Assembly: GCF_019127135.1 (NCBI RefSeq) | Contig: NZ_JAHOEA010000012.1 | Location: 14,133 to 78,132 of the forward strand | Source of the DNA: Segatella copri | GTDB lineage: Bacteria > Bacteroidota > Bacteroidia > Bacteroidales > Bacteroidaceae | Direction: 5' to 3' | Length of the DNA: 64,000 nt | In this document: piece by piece, positions 41,553 through 50,756 of the stretch | Position numbering within the stretch: the stretch's first letter is position 1 | Layout of the letters: the number at the start of each line of letters is the position of its first letter | Position numbers and translations under genes: made by a program | Notes under the pieces: model-generated | Databases searched by the model: none | What the model saw: the letters and a program-made list of their open reading frames with translations, nothing else | Told to the model about the DNA's origin: nothing

Positions 41553-42875
41553 CTATTCCATTGCCTCATATCCTTTGTTCTGAACCAGCTTGCCATTGAA
41601 GGCAAGACTTCGCTGAGGTATCGGAAAGACGATGGAACAGGACGTAAGAGCGGACTGAACAGAACGGCGAAGATGCGAGGACTTGAGAAACTTGCCGAAA
41701 CGGATAAGGTCCTGACGATGACAGGTCTCACCCGCCAGCATAACCTGACGGTCTTCCAGAATATTAGCAAGCGAAGACTTGCGCGCAGGCAAACCGGCAT
41801 GCGCACGAACCATATTATACTCTGCCCTGCCATCCCCATCGTTGCGCTCCATCGCCTCAGCCTTCATCAGCAAAACATCGGTATAACGGAAACGGAACAG
41901 AGGTTTGGCTGGCCGTGGATGCTGAACAGAATCAGCCTCATCCATCACCAGCGCATCCTTCGGCATCAGATAACGCACAGAACTGTTGAAGATTTCATCC
42001 TCCTCTAAACTGCAGCCCTCATCAGCCAGTCTGTTGCAATAGAAGATACAGGTTTCCCATGCATTCAATATCTTGCTGCGGTTCTCACTCGCCTTGCCGC
42101 CCGTAATGAGCGAGGCACCATCGGCTGTACGCACCATAAATTCCAGGTCCCTACCCTTCGGACGTTTCCTGTAACCCTGCGCCCAATCGTTGTACATATA
42201 GATTTCAGCATTCAGCGCCAGTTTAGCCAGCAGGAAGTTAACCACAGGCTGCGTGATGCGCCCATAATGAGAGCCTTCCTCCAAACTGGACGTCTGAGGA
42301 AGATAAGGCAACACCTGCTGCAATTCGCTGAAGATGAAATGTAATATTTCGCTCCGTTCGCTCTGAGCCGACAGCTTTTCATCGGTAACCGAAGAGCCCG
42401 ATGCCGGTTCATAGATGAGAGATTCTGCCGCAGACAGGAGTACTGGAATCCTGCCATACAAATCCATCGCCTCATAATACATCATGGCTCTGATGGCACG
42501 CACCTCAGCCTTGAACTGTGCCTTCTGGTTATCGGTAAGCCGTACTGACTGTAAATCAATCATATCCAGCGACTTGTTGCACATACCGATAGCCCGATAA
42601 AGATATTGCCAGGAAGAATAAAGCTGCTCATCATCAGGAGAAAGAGAAAGCAGACTGTCAAGACGCTGAATATCGCGGATGCCTTCCCCATCTATCGTTC
42701 CACCCATAAAATCATATAAAGGAGCTATGGTCGTATCGAATATTTCAGACGCAGAACCATTGCTGCCACCCCCATCGAGCTGCTCCTTAGGATGCTCATT
42801 CAAGCACGATGAGAATGCCAACAGGGTCAGGAAAGAGATGACCCAAGTGAACAAATGTGAAATATACCGTCTCAT
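41553..42875 (-). CDS. Orphan SusD/RagB-family lipoprotein
   Basis: Protein of 440 residues, shorter than the usual 500-600, with a lipobox (FSSC, Cys24). The family's features are present: LYRAIGMCNKSLDMI, KAEVRAIRAMMYYEAMDLYGRIPV, and a C-terminal FRYTDVLLMKAEAMER, then RQDLIRFGKF and VFPIPQRSLAFN...NKGYE. It has no SusC next to it: upstream is the divergent thiamine receptor, and downstream a repeat-filled gap of 759 bases separates it from PUL2. It could be a relic of a lost pair or serve a distant SusC. The frame is open and codon use looks normal, so it is probably not a pseudogene. Confidence 0.85.
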   Translation of the reverse strand: MRRYISHLFTWVISFLTLLAFSSCLNEHPKEQLDGGGSNGSASEIFDTTIAPLYDFMGGTIDGEGIRDIQRLDSLLSLSPDDEQLYSSWQYLYRAIGMCNKSLDMIDLQSVRLTDNQKAQFKAEVRAIRAMMYYEAMDLYGRIPVLLSAAESLIYEPASGSSVTDEKLSAQSERSEILHFIFSELQQVLPYLPQTSSLEEGSHYGRITQPVVNFLLAKLALNAEIYMYNDWAQGYRKRPKGRDLEFMVRTADGASLITGGKASENRSKILNAWETCIFYCNRLADEGCSLEEDEIFNSSVRYLMPKDALVMDEADSVQHPRPAKPLFRFRYTDVLLMKAEAMERNDGDGRAEYNMVRAHAGLPARKSSLANILEDRQVMLAGETCHRQDLIRFGKFLKSSHLRRSVQSALTSCSIVFPIPQRSLAFNGKLVQNKGYEAME

Positions 42876-42938
42876 AATCCTATCACATGAAGTTTAGGTT
42901 TCAAACTGTAAGGACTGCGAATAACAGCAATCCGACTG

Positions 42939-42946
42939 CAAATATA
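42939..42946 (-). promoter_or_regulatory. Candidate -7 box for the orphan SusD gene
   Basis: TATATTTG on the minus strand, 64 bases before the ATG. A second copy of the same octamer sits at 42971-42978, so the exact promoter is uncertain. Confidence 0.35.
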
Positions 42947-42996
42947 AGAAAAAAGAATGATAAAAGGACACAAATATAGTAAAAATCTACGCAAAT

Positions 42997-43027
42997 TTTG
43001 CGGTTATCAAATTTATTTGTACCTTTG
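42997..43027 (+). promoter_or_regulatory. Promoter of the thiamine operon
   Basis: TTTG (42997-43000), 19-nt spacer, TACCTTTG (43020-43027). The predicted start near 43031-43034 would put a perfect 6-bp hairpin (GTTAGC 43034-43039, GCTAAC 43045-43050) at the very 5' end of the RNA, directly before the riboswitch. Confidence 0.75.
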
Positions 43028-43049
43028 CACCCGGTTAGCAGAGAGCTAA

Positions 43050-43137
43050 CTAAGGGGTGCTACCGCCGGAAAAGAGAAAAAAGCGGATGCTGAGAATATA
43101 CCCATCGACCTGAACCAGGTAATGCTGGCGTAGGAAA
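43050..43137 (+). promoter_or_regulatory. TPP riboswitch (THI element)
   Basis: The conserved parts of the thiamine pyrophosphate aptamer are all present in order: AAGGGGTGC at 43052-43060, a P3 arm (CCGCC to GCGG), CTGAGAATATACCC near 43090-43103, ACCTGAACCAGGTAATGC near 43108-43126, and GGCGTAGGA to about 43136. It lies between the promoter and the TonB receptor ATG (43182). CCCCTT at 43152-43157 can pair with AAGGGG of the aptamer, a plausible alternative fold for control. Confidence 0.95.
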
Positions 43138-43181
43138 ATAAGGCACATTCCCCCCTTATATGATGTTTTTAATTTAAATAA

Positions 43182-45542
43182 ATGAAAAGATTCAACGGGA
43201 TCGCACTCAGTGTAGCGTTTTGCTCTTTGGCAAGCCAGGCTGCACTGGCACAGACAAAAATCGACACCTTGAAGGTGCAGAATTTGAATGAAGTGATTGT
43301 AAAAGGCGTACGTGCCACAAAAGAAGCTCCATACGCCGTGGCTAACATCAGGAAACCAGAACTCAAACAATTCTCTTGCTCAGGTCAGGAATTGCCATTT
43401 CTCCTTTCTCGTACACCGGGCATTCTCGCCTGGAGTGAGAACGGTATCGGCACCGGTACTACCTATATGCGCATTCGTGGCGCTGCCGGAAGCCGCATCA
43501 ATGTAACACTCGACGGAGTGGCTCTCAACTCACCGGAAGACCAGACTGTTTTCTGGGCTAACATGAACAGTTATTCTTCGCTCCTGGGCAGCATCCAGGT
43601 ACAGCGCGGCGTAGGCTCTTCTACCAATGGCGACGGTGCCTTCGGTGGAAGCATCTCTATGGCTACAGCTGCTCCTTCGCTCACCCCTACTGCAGAAGTT
43701 ACCGGTTCTTTCGGTTCTTACAATACCTATCATACAGGCGCCAGCTTCTCTACAGGTCTGCTTGGCAAGCATCTGATTTTTGACGGTGCTTATCACGAGA
43801 CAGCTACCGACGGTTATGTAGACGGCACAGCAGGCCGCTCAGGTTCTTACTATGGCGGACTGACCTGGCTGGGCGATAACTTCAAGATAAGCTACAAGAA
43901 CATCGGCAACTTCGAGAAGACCGGTCAGGCTTGGAGCGGTGTGCTGGGCGGAGATTACAACTCTAACTTCACCCTCCTTGATGATGGCATCCGCACTTAT
44001 AAAGATATGTATAAAGCAGGTCTGGATAAGTTTAACGTGCTGACAGGTGATTTGGTTCGCAACGGCAAGGGCGATTATACCATCACTCCTTATACCCTGC
44101 GCGACGGAAGCAAATGGGACAAGACTACTGATAACTTCTATCAGAACCACAACATCCTTTCGGCTACCTGGACACCAAGCAGCCACTGGAGCCACAGTCT
44201 CTCACTGCATTATACCTATGGCTACGGCTACTACAAGGAGTTCAAGAACAACGCCAAGTTTGCCAAGTTCGGACTCGTTTACAAGGATGCAGAGGGCAAC
44301 AAGGTTAAAAAGTCTGACTTCATCCGCAAGAAGGGACTCACCCAGCATACCTACGGCATGGTATACAATACCAACTACAAGGATGAGCACTGGGATGTTA
44401 TCGGCGGATTAAACCTGCAGCAGTTCCGCGGCAACCACTGGGGATACCTTACTTATATCGCCAACCAGGATGCCGAGAAGAAGTTCTTCGGCAACAACGG
44501 CCAGTATAAGTACTATGATTCTGATGCCCACAAGTATGACTACAGCGCCTTCGTCAAGGCAAGCTATCGCTTTGCAGACTACTGGAATGCCTTCGCTGAC
44601 CTGCAGTATCGCCGTGTAGAATACAAGACCGACGGTATCAACGATAAATTTATCGCCCAGGCAGATGGCAGCTACAAGAACCAGGAGCTGAACATCAACG
44701 AGAAGTACAACTTCTTCAACCCTAAGGCAGGTATCAGCTTCAACAAGGATGGCCACAAGGCATACGCATCTGTAGCCTACAGCAACCGCGAGCCAGAGCG
44801 CAACAACTTTACCGACAACTTCAACTATCCATTCCCTAAAGAGGAGAAGCTGCTCGATGTAGAGTTCGGCTATCAGTATCAGGGCGACAACTGGCATGCA
44901 GGTGCCAACTTCTACTATATGGATTATGACAACCAGCTGGCTCAGACCGGACAGCTGAGTGACATCGGCGAAGCGCTGACCACCAACATCAAGGATTCTT
45001 ACCGTATGGGCGTAGAGCTGACAGCCGGCTGGGCACCATTGTCATGGTTGTCTGTAGAAGGAAATGCCGCTTTGAGCAAGAACAAGATCAAGGACTTTGA
45101 TGAGTATGTAAGCAACTGGGAAGACGATAAGAAGCCAGGCGTAGTACATTACGACAACTCAACCCTGTCTTATTCTCCATCAGCCATCCTGAACGGATTC
45201 ATCGATATCCACTATGCCGGTTTCTCAGCTACCTGGCACACCAACTTTGTAAGTCGCCAGTATATTACCAACACAGAAGACCGCGACTTCTCACTGCCAT
45301 GCTATTCACAGAGCGACCTGAGCCTGAACTACAGCGCTAAGCTAAACAAGGCACTCGGCATCAAGGAGGTAAGCTTCGGTGTGGACATCAACAATATCTT
45401 CAACCGCCACTATGCAGCCAGCGCATTCACCTGGGGCAATGCTATCGGTTACGGATATACATTGGACAAACGATTCAAGCAGATAGCCTACATCCCGATG
45501 GCAGATACCACCTGGATGACGCATCTTACATTGAAGTTCTAA
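43182..45542 (+). CDS. TonB-dependent receptor, probable thiamine uptake
   Basis: Outer-membrane receptor of 786 residues. Signal peptide (MKRFNGIALSVAFCSLASQA), TonB-box region near LNEVIVKGVRATKEAP, plug (LLSRTPGILAWSENG, MRIRGAAGSRINVTLDGVALN, IQVQRGVGSS), and a 22-strand barrel ending in MTHLTLKF. It lacks the SusC-type regulatory domain. Control by the TPP riboswitch and the pnuT gene 12 bases downstream make it the outer-membrane partner for thiamine or a thiamine precursor, as described for Bacteroidota. The substrate is inferred from regulation and context, not from residues. Confidence 0.92.
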   Translation: MKRFNGIALSVAFCSLASQAALAQTKIDTLKVQNLNEVIVKGVRATKEAPYAVANIRKPELKQFSCSGQELPFLLSRTPGILAWSENGIGTGTTYMRIRGAAGSRINVTLDGVALNSPEDQTVFWANMNSYSSLLGSIQVQRGVGSSTNGDGAFGGSISMATAAPSLTPTAEVTGSFGSYNTYHTGASFSTGLLGKHLIFDGAYHETATDGYVDGTAGRSGSYYGGLTWLGDNFKISYKNIGNFEKTGQAWSGVLGGDYNSNFTLLDDGIRTYKDMYKAGLDKFNVLTGDLVRNGKGDYTITPYTLRDGSKWDKTTDNFYQNHNILSATWTPSSHWSHSLSLHYTYGYGYYKEFKNNAKFAKFGLVYKDAEGNKVKKSDFIRKKGLTQHTYGMVYNTNYKDEHWDVIGGLNLQQFRGNHWGYLTYIANQDAEKKFFGNNGQYKYYDSDAHKYDYSAFVKASYRFADYWNAFADLQYRRVEYKTDGINDKFIAQADGSYKNQELNINEKYNFFNPKAGISFNKDGHKAYASVAYSNREPERNNFTDNFNYPFPKEEKLLDVEFGYQYQGDNWHAGANFYYMDYDNQLAQTGQLSDIGEALTTNIKDSYRMGVELTAGWAPLSWLSVEGNAALSKNKIKDFDEYVSNWEDDKKPGVVHYDNSTLSYSPSAILNGFIDIHYAGFSATWHTNFVSRQYITNTEDRDFSLPCYSQSDLSLNYSAKLNKALGIKEVSFGVDINNIFNRHYAASAFTWGNAIGYGYTLDKRFKQIAYIPMADTTWMTHLTLKF

Positions 45543-45554
45543 TCAGAAATCATC

Positions 45555-46148
45555 ATGATGGATTATATTGCATCACATGGTTTAGACATCTTTACCACGG
45601 TACTCGGACTGGTTTATATCCTGTTGGAGTACCGTGCCAGTATCTGGCTCTGGCTGGTAGGCATCATCATGCCCGCCCTGGACGTATGGCTCTATTGGAG
45701 TCATGGTCTTTACGGCGATGCGGGTATGGCGGTCTACTATACGATAGCCGGTATATATGGTTATGCCGTATGGAAATATGGCAAGAAGCACAACCAGAAG
45801 GAGAAAGAAGAACTTCCGATTACCTATATGAAGAAGTCGCTCTATCTCCCTACTCTTCTGTTCTTCCTGGCAGCCTGGGGCATCACCTATTATATACTGA
45901 TAACTTTCACTAACTCTACAGTTCCCCTGCAAGACAGTTTCACCAATGCCCTGAGCTTTGTGGGTCTCTGGGCGCTGGCACGCAAATATATCGAGCAGTG
46001 GTTCTTCTGGATTATCGTAGATGCCGTTTGCTTCTATCTCTATATCGTCAAAGGCATCCCTTTCAAGGCTGGACTTTACGGCCTCTACGTCATCATCGCC
46101 GTAGCCGGATACTTTAAATGGAAGAAGATGATGATGAAAAAGAGTTGA
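45555..46148 (+). CDS. pnuT: PnuT thiamine transporter (PnuC family)
   Basis: Inner-membrane facilitator of 197 residues with about seven helices. PnuC-family signals include YRASIWLWLVGI, DVWLYWSHGLYGDAGM, YYTIAGIYGYAVWKYG, WALARKYIEQWFFWIIVDAVCFYLY and the last helix GLYGLYVIIAVAGYFKWK. PnuC relatives move vitamins by facilitated diffusion with metabolic trapping. Control by the same TPP riboswitch assigns thiamine, not nicotinamide riboside. Starts at 45555 and 45558 (ATGATG) are equally possible. Confidence 0.92.
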   Translation: MMDYIASHGLDIFTTVLGLVYILLEYRASIWLWLVGIIMPALDVWLYWSHGLYGDAGMAVYYTIAGIYGYAVWKYGKKHNQKEKEELPITYMKKSLYLPTLLFFLAAWGITYYILITFTNSTVPLQDSFTNALSFVGLWALARKYIEQWFFWIIVDAVCFYLYIVKGIPFKAGLYGLYVIIAVAGYFKWKKMMMKKS

Positions 46149-46149
46149 T

Positions 46150-46172
46150 AGTTTACAGTTAACAGTTTATAG
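46150..46172 (+). repeat. Three 7-bp repeats after the pnuT stop
   Basis: AGTTTAC (46150), AGTTAAC (46157), AGTTTAT (46164), then AG. They begin one base after the TGA stop (46146-46148). Confidence 0.65.
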
Positions 46173-46177
46173 ACGGA

Positions 46178-46219
46178 AAAAGGAAGCCAAGGCAAATACA
46201 AACTTGCCAGGCTTCCTTT
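46178..46219. terminator. Bidirectional terminator between pnuT and dnaA
   Basis: GGAAGCC and GGCTTCC, with inner GGCAA/TTGCC, form a long imperfect hairpin flanked by A-run and T-run. Confidence 0.8.
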
Positions 46220-46297
46220 TATTTCATTTATATAAACAAGAACCACTATACCAAGGTTCCGCGTTTAAACTTATCCAATCAGCGAAAAGCACATTCT

Positions 46298-47713
46298 TTA
46301 TGCCCTTTTCACCTTTAATCCGTTTTCAATACTAACCAGTTCATCGCTGAAACCGGAATCAACCTTCAGCCTTTCTTCTACTTTTGTACAACTGTGGATA
46401 ACTGTGCTATGATCGCGATTACCAACGAGTTTGCCGATTCTCGAAGCAGGCATTTTGGTATATTTCTGTGCCAGATACATCGTTACCTGTCTTGCCACGA
46501 CATAATCACGCTTACGGCTCTTGCTGTTCACGGCAGTAACCGTTACATTATAATGATGGCAAACCGTTTCAACAATATCATCGATGGTGAGCGGCTTATC
46601 ATCCAACTTCACGGCACGCTTGATGACGCGCTCGGCAAGACGGATATCAATGCTGCTGTTATAAACAATGCTGTAAGCCAGAAGACCATTGATGGCTCCC
46701 TGCAGATCGCGCACACTTCCGTTACAGGTCTGGGCGATGAAAGAGATGACATCTACCGGAATCTTCAAACCGTCACGACGAATCTTATTGCTCAGGATAT
46801 CCACACACAACTGGATATTCGGCTTCTCCAACTCGCAGACCAGACCACAAGAGAAACGGGTGAGCAGACGGTCTGGCATATCCTTCAACTCTACCGGAGG
46901 GCGGTCGCTCGCCAGGATAATACGCTTTCCGTTGCGGAAAAGGTGGTTGAAGATATGGAAGAAGGTATTCAGCGTCTTCGCCTTACCAGCCCACTCCTGG
47001 ATATCATCCACAATCAGCATATCGATAGACTGATAGAAGTTGATGAAATCATTGCTCGCATTATGGAGCACGGCATCGGTATACTGGGTCTGGAAAAGGC
47101 GGGCACTCACATAGAGTACACGCTTCTGAGGATACATCTGCTTCGCTTTCAGGCCGATGGCATTCACCAGATGCGTCTTACCGCTACCCGAAGGTCCGTA
47201 AATGAACATTGGGTTAAACTGGGTGGTGTTGGGATGCTCGGCAATAGACAATCCTACGGAACGAGGCAGCTTATTGCTGTCACCCTCCATATAATTGTTG
47301 AAAGTAAGCTTCGGGTCTAACTGTGTATCAATGTCTTCCTGCTGCTGGGGAGCAACAGGCTGGGCAGCCGGCTGCTGGGCACGCTCACGAGCCTGCTTTG
47401 CCAGATCAGCATCGTCAGGATCCGCCTCGATATCTTGAGAAAGCTTATGCTCCTTATCGGTTACAACACGATAAGTGAGACGGATTCCTTCCCCAAAATT
47501 ACGATGCAGCACCTTACTTAACAAGTCAACGAAGTTCTGTTCCAAGTACTCGTATACGAACGGACTCGGAACCTGCACCAACAAAGTCTTTGTCGACGGC
47601 TTGTACGATTCAAAGACGATTGGCTTGAACCATGTGTTATATTGCTGCTCTGTTACACTGTCCTTTATGAGCAAAAGACTGTTGTCCCAGAGGGCTTTTG
47701 GACTTGCTAACAT
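46298..47713 (-). CDS. dnaA: Chromosomal replication initiator DnaA
   Basis: AAA+ ATPase of 471 residues that opens oriC. Domain I at about 1-85, a Gln/Pro-rich linker (about 105-130), Walker A GPSGSGKT at 173-180, Walker B MLIVDD at 232-237, sensor LTRFSCGL, and the DNA-binding domain IV with the signature NRDHSTVIHS near 440. All parts are intact and the length is normal. The start MLASPKALW follows a complete promoter at 47783-47814. No cluster of DnaA boxes is visible upstream, so this need not be the origin. Confidence 0.97.
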   Translation of the reverse strand: MLASPKALWDNSLLLIKDSVTEQQYNTWFKPIVFESYKPSTKTLLVQVPSPFVYEYLEQNFVDLLSKVLHRNFGEGIRLTYRVVTDKEHKLSQDIEADPDDADLAKQARERAQQPAAQPVAPQQQEDIDTQLDPKLTFNNYMEGDSNKLPRSVGLSIAEHPNTTQFNPMFIYGPSGSGKTHLVNAIGLKAKQMYPQKRVLYVSARLFQTQYTDAVLHNASNDFINFYQSIDMLIVDDIQEWAGKAKTLNTFFHIFNHLFRNGKRIILASDRPPVELKDMPDRLLTRFSCGLVCELEKPNIQLCVDILSNKIRRDGLKIPVDVISFIAQTCNGSVRDLQGAINGLLAYSIVYNSSIDIRLAERVIKRAVKLDDKPLTIDDIVETVCHHYNVTVTAVNSKSRKRDYVVARQVTMYLAQKYTKMPASRIGKLVGNRDHSTVIHSCTKVEERLKVDSGFSDELVSIENGLKVKRA

Positions 47714-48023
47714 TGATTACTTATATTATTAATACTTTAATTCACAAATGATGGGACGCACCGAATGATGCGAAATCACGTGCAAAGTTACAAAAAAAAT
47801 AGGAGAAATGCAAATCCCCTTATTTAAAACATTTTAATAGATAGTCTATAATTTATTGAATATCAAATACTTATTGAAAACATCAATATAATAGACTGAA
47901 TTTCAGTGAAACAATAATGTAACGTCCCCGAAACGGCTAACAAACAAACAGTTTGCGAGTCAGTTCGGGGCGTGAAACATTCTAAATCTTATTTAGACTA
48001 AATTTATTTAGCTTTGACTCTTC
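47714..48023. other. 310-bp gap upstream of dnaA
   Basis: AT-rich DNA holding the dnaA promoter and, near the MCE gene end, nested hairpins: an outer stem (47923-47932 with 47964-47972, CCCCGAA/TTCGGGG) and an inner one (CAAAC-AAACA-GTTTG, 47941-47955). The outer one is a probable terminator for the MCE gene. I looked for TTATNCACA DnaA boxes and found no convincing one. Confidence 0.5.
47783..47814 (-). promoter_or_regulatory. dnaA promoter
   Basis: TTTG (47814-47811), 20-nt spacer, TAACTTTG (47790-47783) on the minus strand, about 70 bases before the dnaA ATG. Confidence 0.75.
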
Positions 48024-48923
48024 TTACTTGTCTTTTCTACCGAAAACAGAGAAATGGACATAGCGTTTCGGATGTGCCTTCAAGTCGATAACCAGAGAGT
48101 CGGCATGACTCATGGTTGACGTCAGATTGTCGTACAGCTTGGTATCGTTCATCAGCAATCCGAGGCTTCCCTGGTTGCTGTTCAGCTTCTCAGTAAACTG
48201 ATGAGCACTCTCCAATGTCTGGTTCACCCTGTTCAATGTACCCTGCACATCGAGACTGGCCAAATTAGCTGTCAGACGGTTGGTATTATCCAGCACGCCA
48301 TTCGCCTTTCTAACCATACCCGGAACCTGCTTGTTGAGACCCGCCATCAGCGTATTCAACTCACGTGTAGAAACGGTGAGGTTGCTTGTGATGGTTTCCA
48401 CATTATGCAGCGAAGCAGCCAGAGCCGGATCAGCCAGAAGCGCATTCACACTGGTAAGGATAGAATCCAACTTAGGCAACATCTTTTCCACTACCGGAAT
48501 CAGGTTGGCAGCCTTATCCATCATGCCTCCGTTTACAGCACCCGGAATAACACCACCCGGTTCTACTCTTTCGCGGGGATTGTTTGCCAGAAGCAGATTC
48601 ACCTGCAGGTTACCCATCAGGTCTTTTACTATCTCGGCTTTACTGCCCTGCGGGATTCTCAAATCCTTGTTAATATCCACCTTTACTTTGATAGGACCAT
48701 TCTCCTTGTAATCGTATTCCATACCATCCACGGTACCTACCTTATAGCCATCCGCATAAATAGGCGTAGAGGCACCCAGTCCCTGGATGTCATCAAACGT
48801 CATATAGTAGGCGTTGTTGGTAGAGAACAGATTCATGCCTTTCAGAAAATTGATTCCGAAATACATAACCAAAATACCGACAATAGCTACAAGAGCTATC
48901 TTGATTTCTTTTGTTAGCTTCAT
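48024..48923 (-). CDS. MlaD-type MCE family protein
   Basis: Inner-membrane-anchored lipid-transfer subunit of 299 residues. One N-terminal helix (EIKIALVAIVGILVMYFGINFLKG), the MCE domain (about 38-115: YYMTFDDIQGLGASTPIYADGYKVGTV, IPQGSKAEIVKDLMGNLQVNL), and a long C-terminal helical part (about 140-285) that in relatives forms a hexameric tube. The partner permease and ATPase genes are not in the window. It follows the amidase gene by 50 bases, an arrangement common in Bacteroidota by recall. Confidence 0.9.
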   Translation of the reverse strand: MKLTKEIKIALVAIVGILVMYFGINFLKGMNLFSTNNAYYMTFDDIQGLGASTPIYADGYKVGTVDGMEYDYKENGPIKVKVDINKDLRIPQGSKAEIVKDLMGNLQVNLLLANNPRERVEPGGVIPGAVNGGMMDKAANLIPVVEKMLPKLDSILTSVNALLADPALAASLHNVETITSNLTVSTRELNTLMAGLNKQVPGMVRKANGVLDNTNRLTANLASLDVQGTLNRVNQTLESAHQFTEKLNSNQGSLGLLMNDTKLYDNLTSTMSHADSLVIDLKAHPKRYVHFSVFGRKDK

Positions 48924-48973
48924 ATTTATCTCTTTATATATTCGTGCTTATATCTTATCCTTACTCAGGTCAA

Positions 48974-50296
48974 TCAGCGGTTTCTGTTCTGCTTGAACTC
49001 ACGTATTGCCTGATTCACATCATATTTCTTTCCATTCTTGAAAGCTATGATGAAAGCTTCCGGGAACTTCTCGGCAAGCGTCTTGCGCAAACGGTAAATC
49101 TCATTATAATTGGTAGAGGCTCCCATCGTATATTTCACCATATTGCCTTCCTGATAACTGTCGTAACCGGTTTCGCCCTTGAAATGGGCATCGCCCTTGC
49201 GGAGCATGCGGTTGCTGACAAATATCTGAAGCTTGAAGACAGGCGCATCAGCTACATGGGCTTTCTGCTGTGCCGGCTTGTTCTGAGCTACAGTTCTGTT
49301 CTGCTGGTTCTGTCTGCTCTGCTGATCCTGTTTATCCTGCTGGTTCTGTCTTCTGTTCTGCTGAACCGTTCTGGCCTTTTCCGCTCTGGTTTCCACATGC
49401 TTCACCATTCTTCTCGGAGCAGTATCCGCCTCCTCTGCACGGCGCTCATCCTGCTCCCGCTTCGTATCAGAAACAATCTTGGCAACCGACACCGATTCGG
49501 TATCTGCAGCACGATAAGGAACTGAGATGGATTTATCGTATTTATTGCGATATTGCGCAAAACCTTCGTAGATGCCTCGGGCGATATCATCCACCCTGCT
49601 GGCATCGTTGAGCAGTCTTTCTTCATCAGCAGTAGTGATGAAACCGAGCTCTATCAGACAGCTAGGCATCGAAGTTTCTCTGAGAACCAGGAATCCAGCC
49701 TGATGCACGCCCTTATCCGGACGGTTGGCACTGTTGCATACCTTTCGCTGGATATTGCGCGCCAGTTCTACGCTTCTTTCCATATTCTTACCCTGTATGA
49801 ACTCGAAGATGATGTAGCTCTCAGAAGATCTTGGGTCGAAACCCTGATAGGTCTGCTGATAGCCCTTCTCCATCGAGATAACGGAGTTCTCTCGCATAGC
49901 CACATCGAGATTATCCTTGGCACGGTGCATACCGAGCGTATAGGTTTCAAAACCGCGGGCTATCTTACCGGCTGGCAGCGCATTGGTATGTACCGAGATA
50001 AACAGGTCGGCATTGGCACGGTTGGCGATGTTGGCACGCTCTTTCAGAGGAATAAAGACATCCGTCTTACGGGTATAGATGACTCTCACATCCGGCATAT
50101 TGCGCTCAACATATTTGCCAAACTGCAATGCCACAGAGAGATTGATATTCTTTTCTTTGGAAATAGCACCAAGTGCACCCGCATCATGACCGCCATGACC
50201 TGGGTCGATAACGAGCGTGAAACGGCGGTTGGCGCCTGTCGCTGTCAGCACCAACATACACAATAGGGTCAATATGAGTGTTATTTTCTTCAACAT
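48974..50296 (-). CDS. N-acetylmuramoyl-L-alanine amidase (Amidase_3)
   Basis: Exported peptidoglycan hydrolase of 440 residues that cuts the MurNAc-L-Ala bond. Signal peptide to about residue 22; zinc catalytic domain with DPGHGGHDAGALG (His near 34), SVHTNA, and the catalytic Glu in CLIELGFIT. A Gln/Asn/Arg-rich low-complexity linker (about 320-370, repeats of QNQQ and KQDQQ) leads to a C-terminal SPOR-like domain (VFKLQIFVSNRMLRKGD, about 375-440), which would target it to the septum. The start at MLKKITL (50296) avoids an in-frame ATG upstream that lies before the -7 box (50315-50322). Confidence 0.93.
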   Translation of the reverse strand: MLKKITLILTLLCMLVLTATGANRRFTLVIDPGHGGHDAGALGAISKEKNINLSVALQFGKYVERNMPDVRVIYTRKTDVFIPLKERANIANRANADLFISVHTNALPAGKIARGFETYTLGMHRAKDNLDVAMRENSVISMEKGYQQTYQGFDPRSSESYIIFEFIQGKNMERSVELARNIQRKVCNSANRPDKGVHQAGFLVLRETSMPSCLIELGFITTADEERLLNDASRVDDIARGIYEGFAQYRNKYDKSISVPYRAADTESVSVAKIVSDTKREQDERRAEEADTAPRRMVKHVETRAEKARTVQQNRRQNQQDKQDQQSRQNQQNRTVAQNKPAQQKAHVADAPVFKLQIFVSNRMLRKGDAHFKGETGYDSYQEGNMVKYTMGASTNYNEIYRLRKTLAEKFPEAFIIAFKNGKKYDVNQAIREFKQNRNR

Positions 50297-50314
50297 ATCT
50301 TTCTGATGATTTTG

Positions 50315-50322
50315 CAAAATTA
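50315..50322 (-). promoter_or_regulatory. Internal -7 box before the amidase gene
   Basis: TAATTTTG on the minus strand in the gap after folB, 19 bases before the amidase ATG. It suggests the amidase-MCE pair also has its own promoter. Confidence 0.45.
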
Positions 50323-50351
50323 CTACTTTTGTATCAGAAAACCTAAATCTA

Positions 50352-50729
50352 CTATAAAGTTTTATCATTTGTTAATACAACTTCTACCCCTGCACCGTCA
50401 CAGTCTGCTCCAAAAGGAGGATTAACTTTGGTAATGGCGAGTTGGATTTCCTGAATAGCCGGGTATTCTGCAAAGAGCCGTTTTCCTATTCTTCCGGCTA
50501 CATGTTCCAGCAGTTTGCTAGGTATCTCCATCTCCTGTTTCACAAGTTCATAGAGTTCTGCATAGTTGAGGGTTCCAGCCAGATCATCGGTTTCCATGGC
50601 TCTGGAGAAATCATAGCTGACATCCAGATTCACCACATAGTCGTTGCCCACCTGGGTCTCCTGTGGCAGAACGCCGTGATATGCATGGAAACGGACATTC
50701 TTTAAGTATATCTTACTACGGAAAAGCAT
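50352..50729 (-). CDS. folB: Dihydroneopterin aldolase FolB
   Basis: Folate-pathway enzyme of 125 residues. Family signatures: VRFHAYHGVLPQE near the N-terminus with the active-site Glu, SYDFSRAMETDDLAGTLNYAELYELV, LLEHVAGRI, and the C-terminal LAITKVNPP with the catalytic Lys. Length is normal (about 120). It follows the RNR-tail-like gene by 27 bases and is probably co-transcribed with it. Confidence 0.95.
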   Translation of the reverse strand: MLFRSKIYLKNVRFHAYHGVLPQETQVGNDYVVNLDVSYDFSRAMETDDLAGTLNYAELYELVKQEMEIPSKLLEHVAGRIGKRLFAEYPAIQEIQLAITKVNPPFGADCDGAGVEVVLTNDKTL

Positions 50730-50756
50730 AGTTTATATCAGTTTCTATCTTGGGGA

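Noticed and set aside
47714..48023. The gap before dnaA as the replication origin
   Set aside because: No cluster of DnaA boxes could be found, and in Bacteroidota dnaA need not be at oriC. The AT-rich DNA alone is not evidence.
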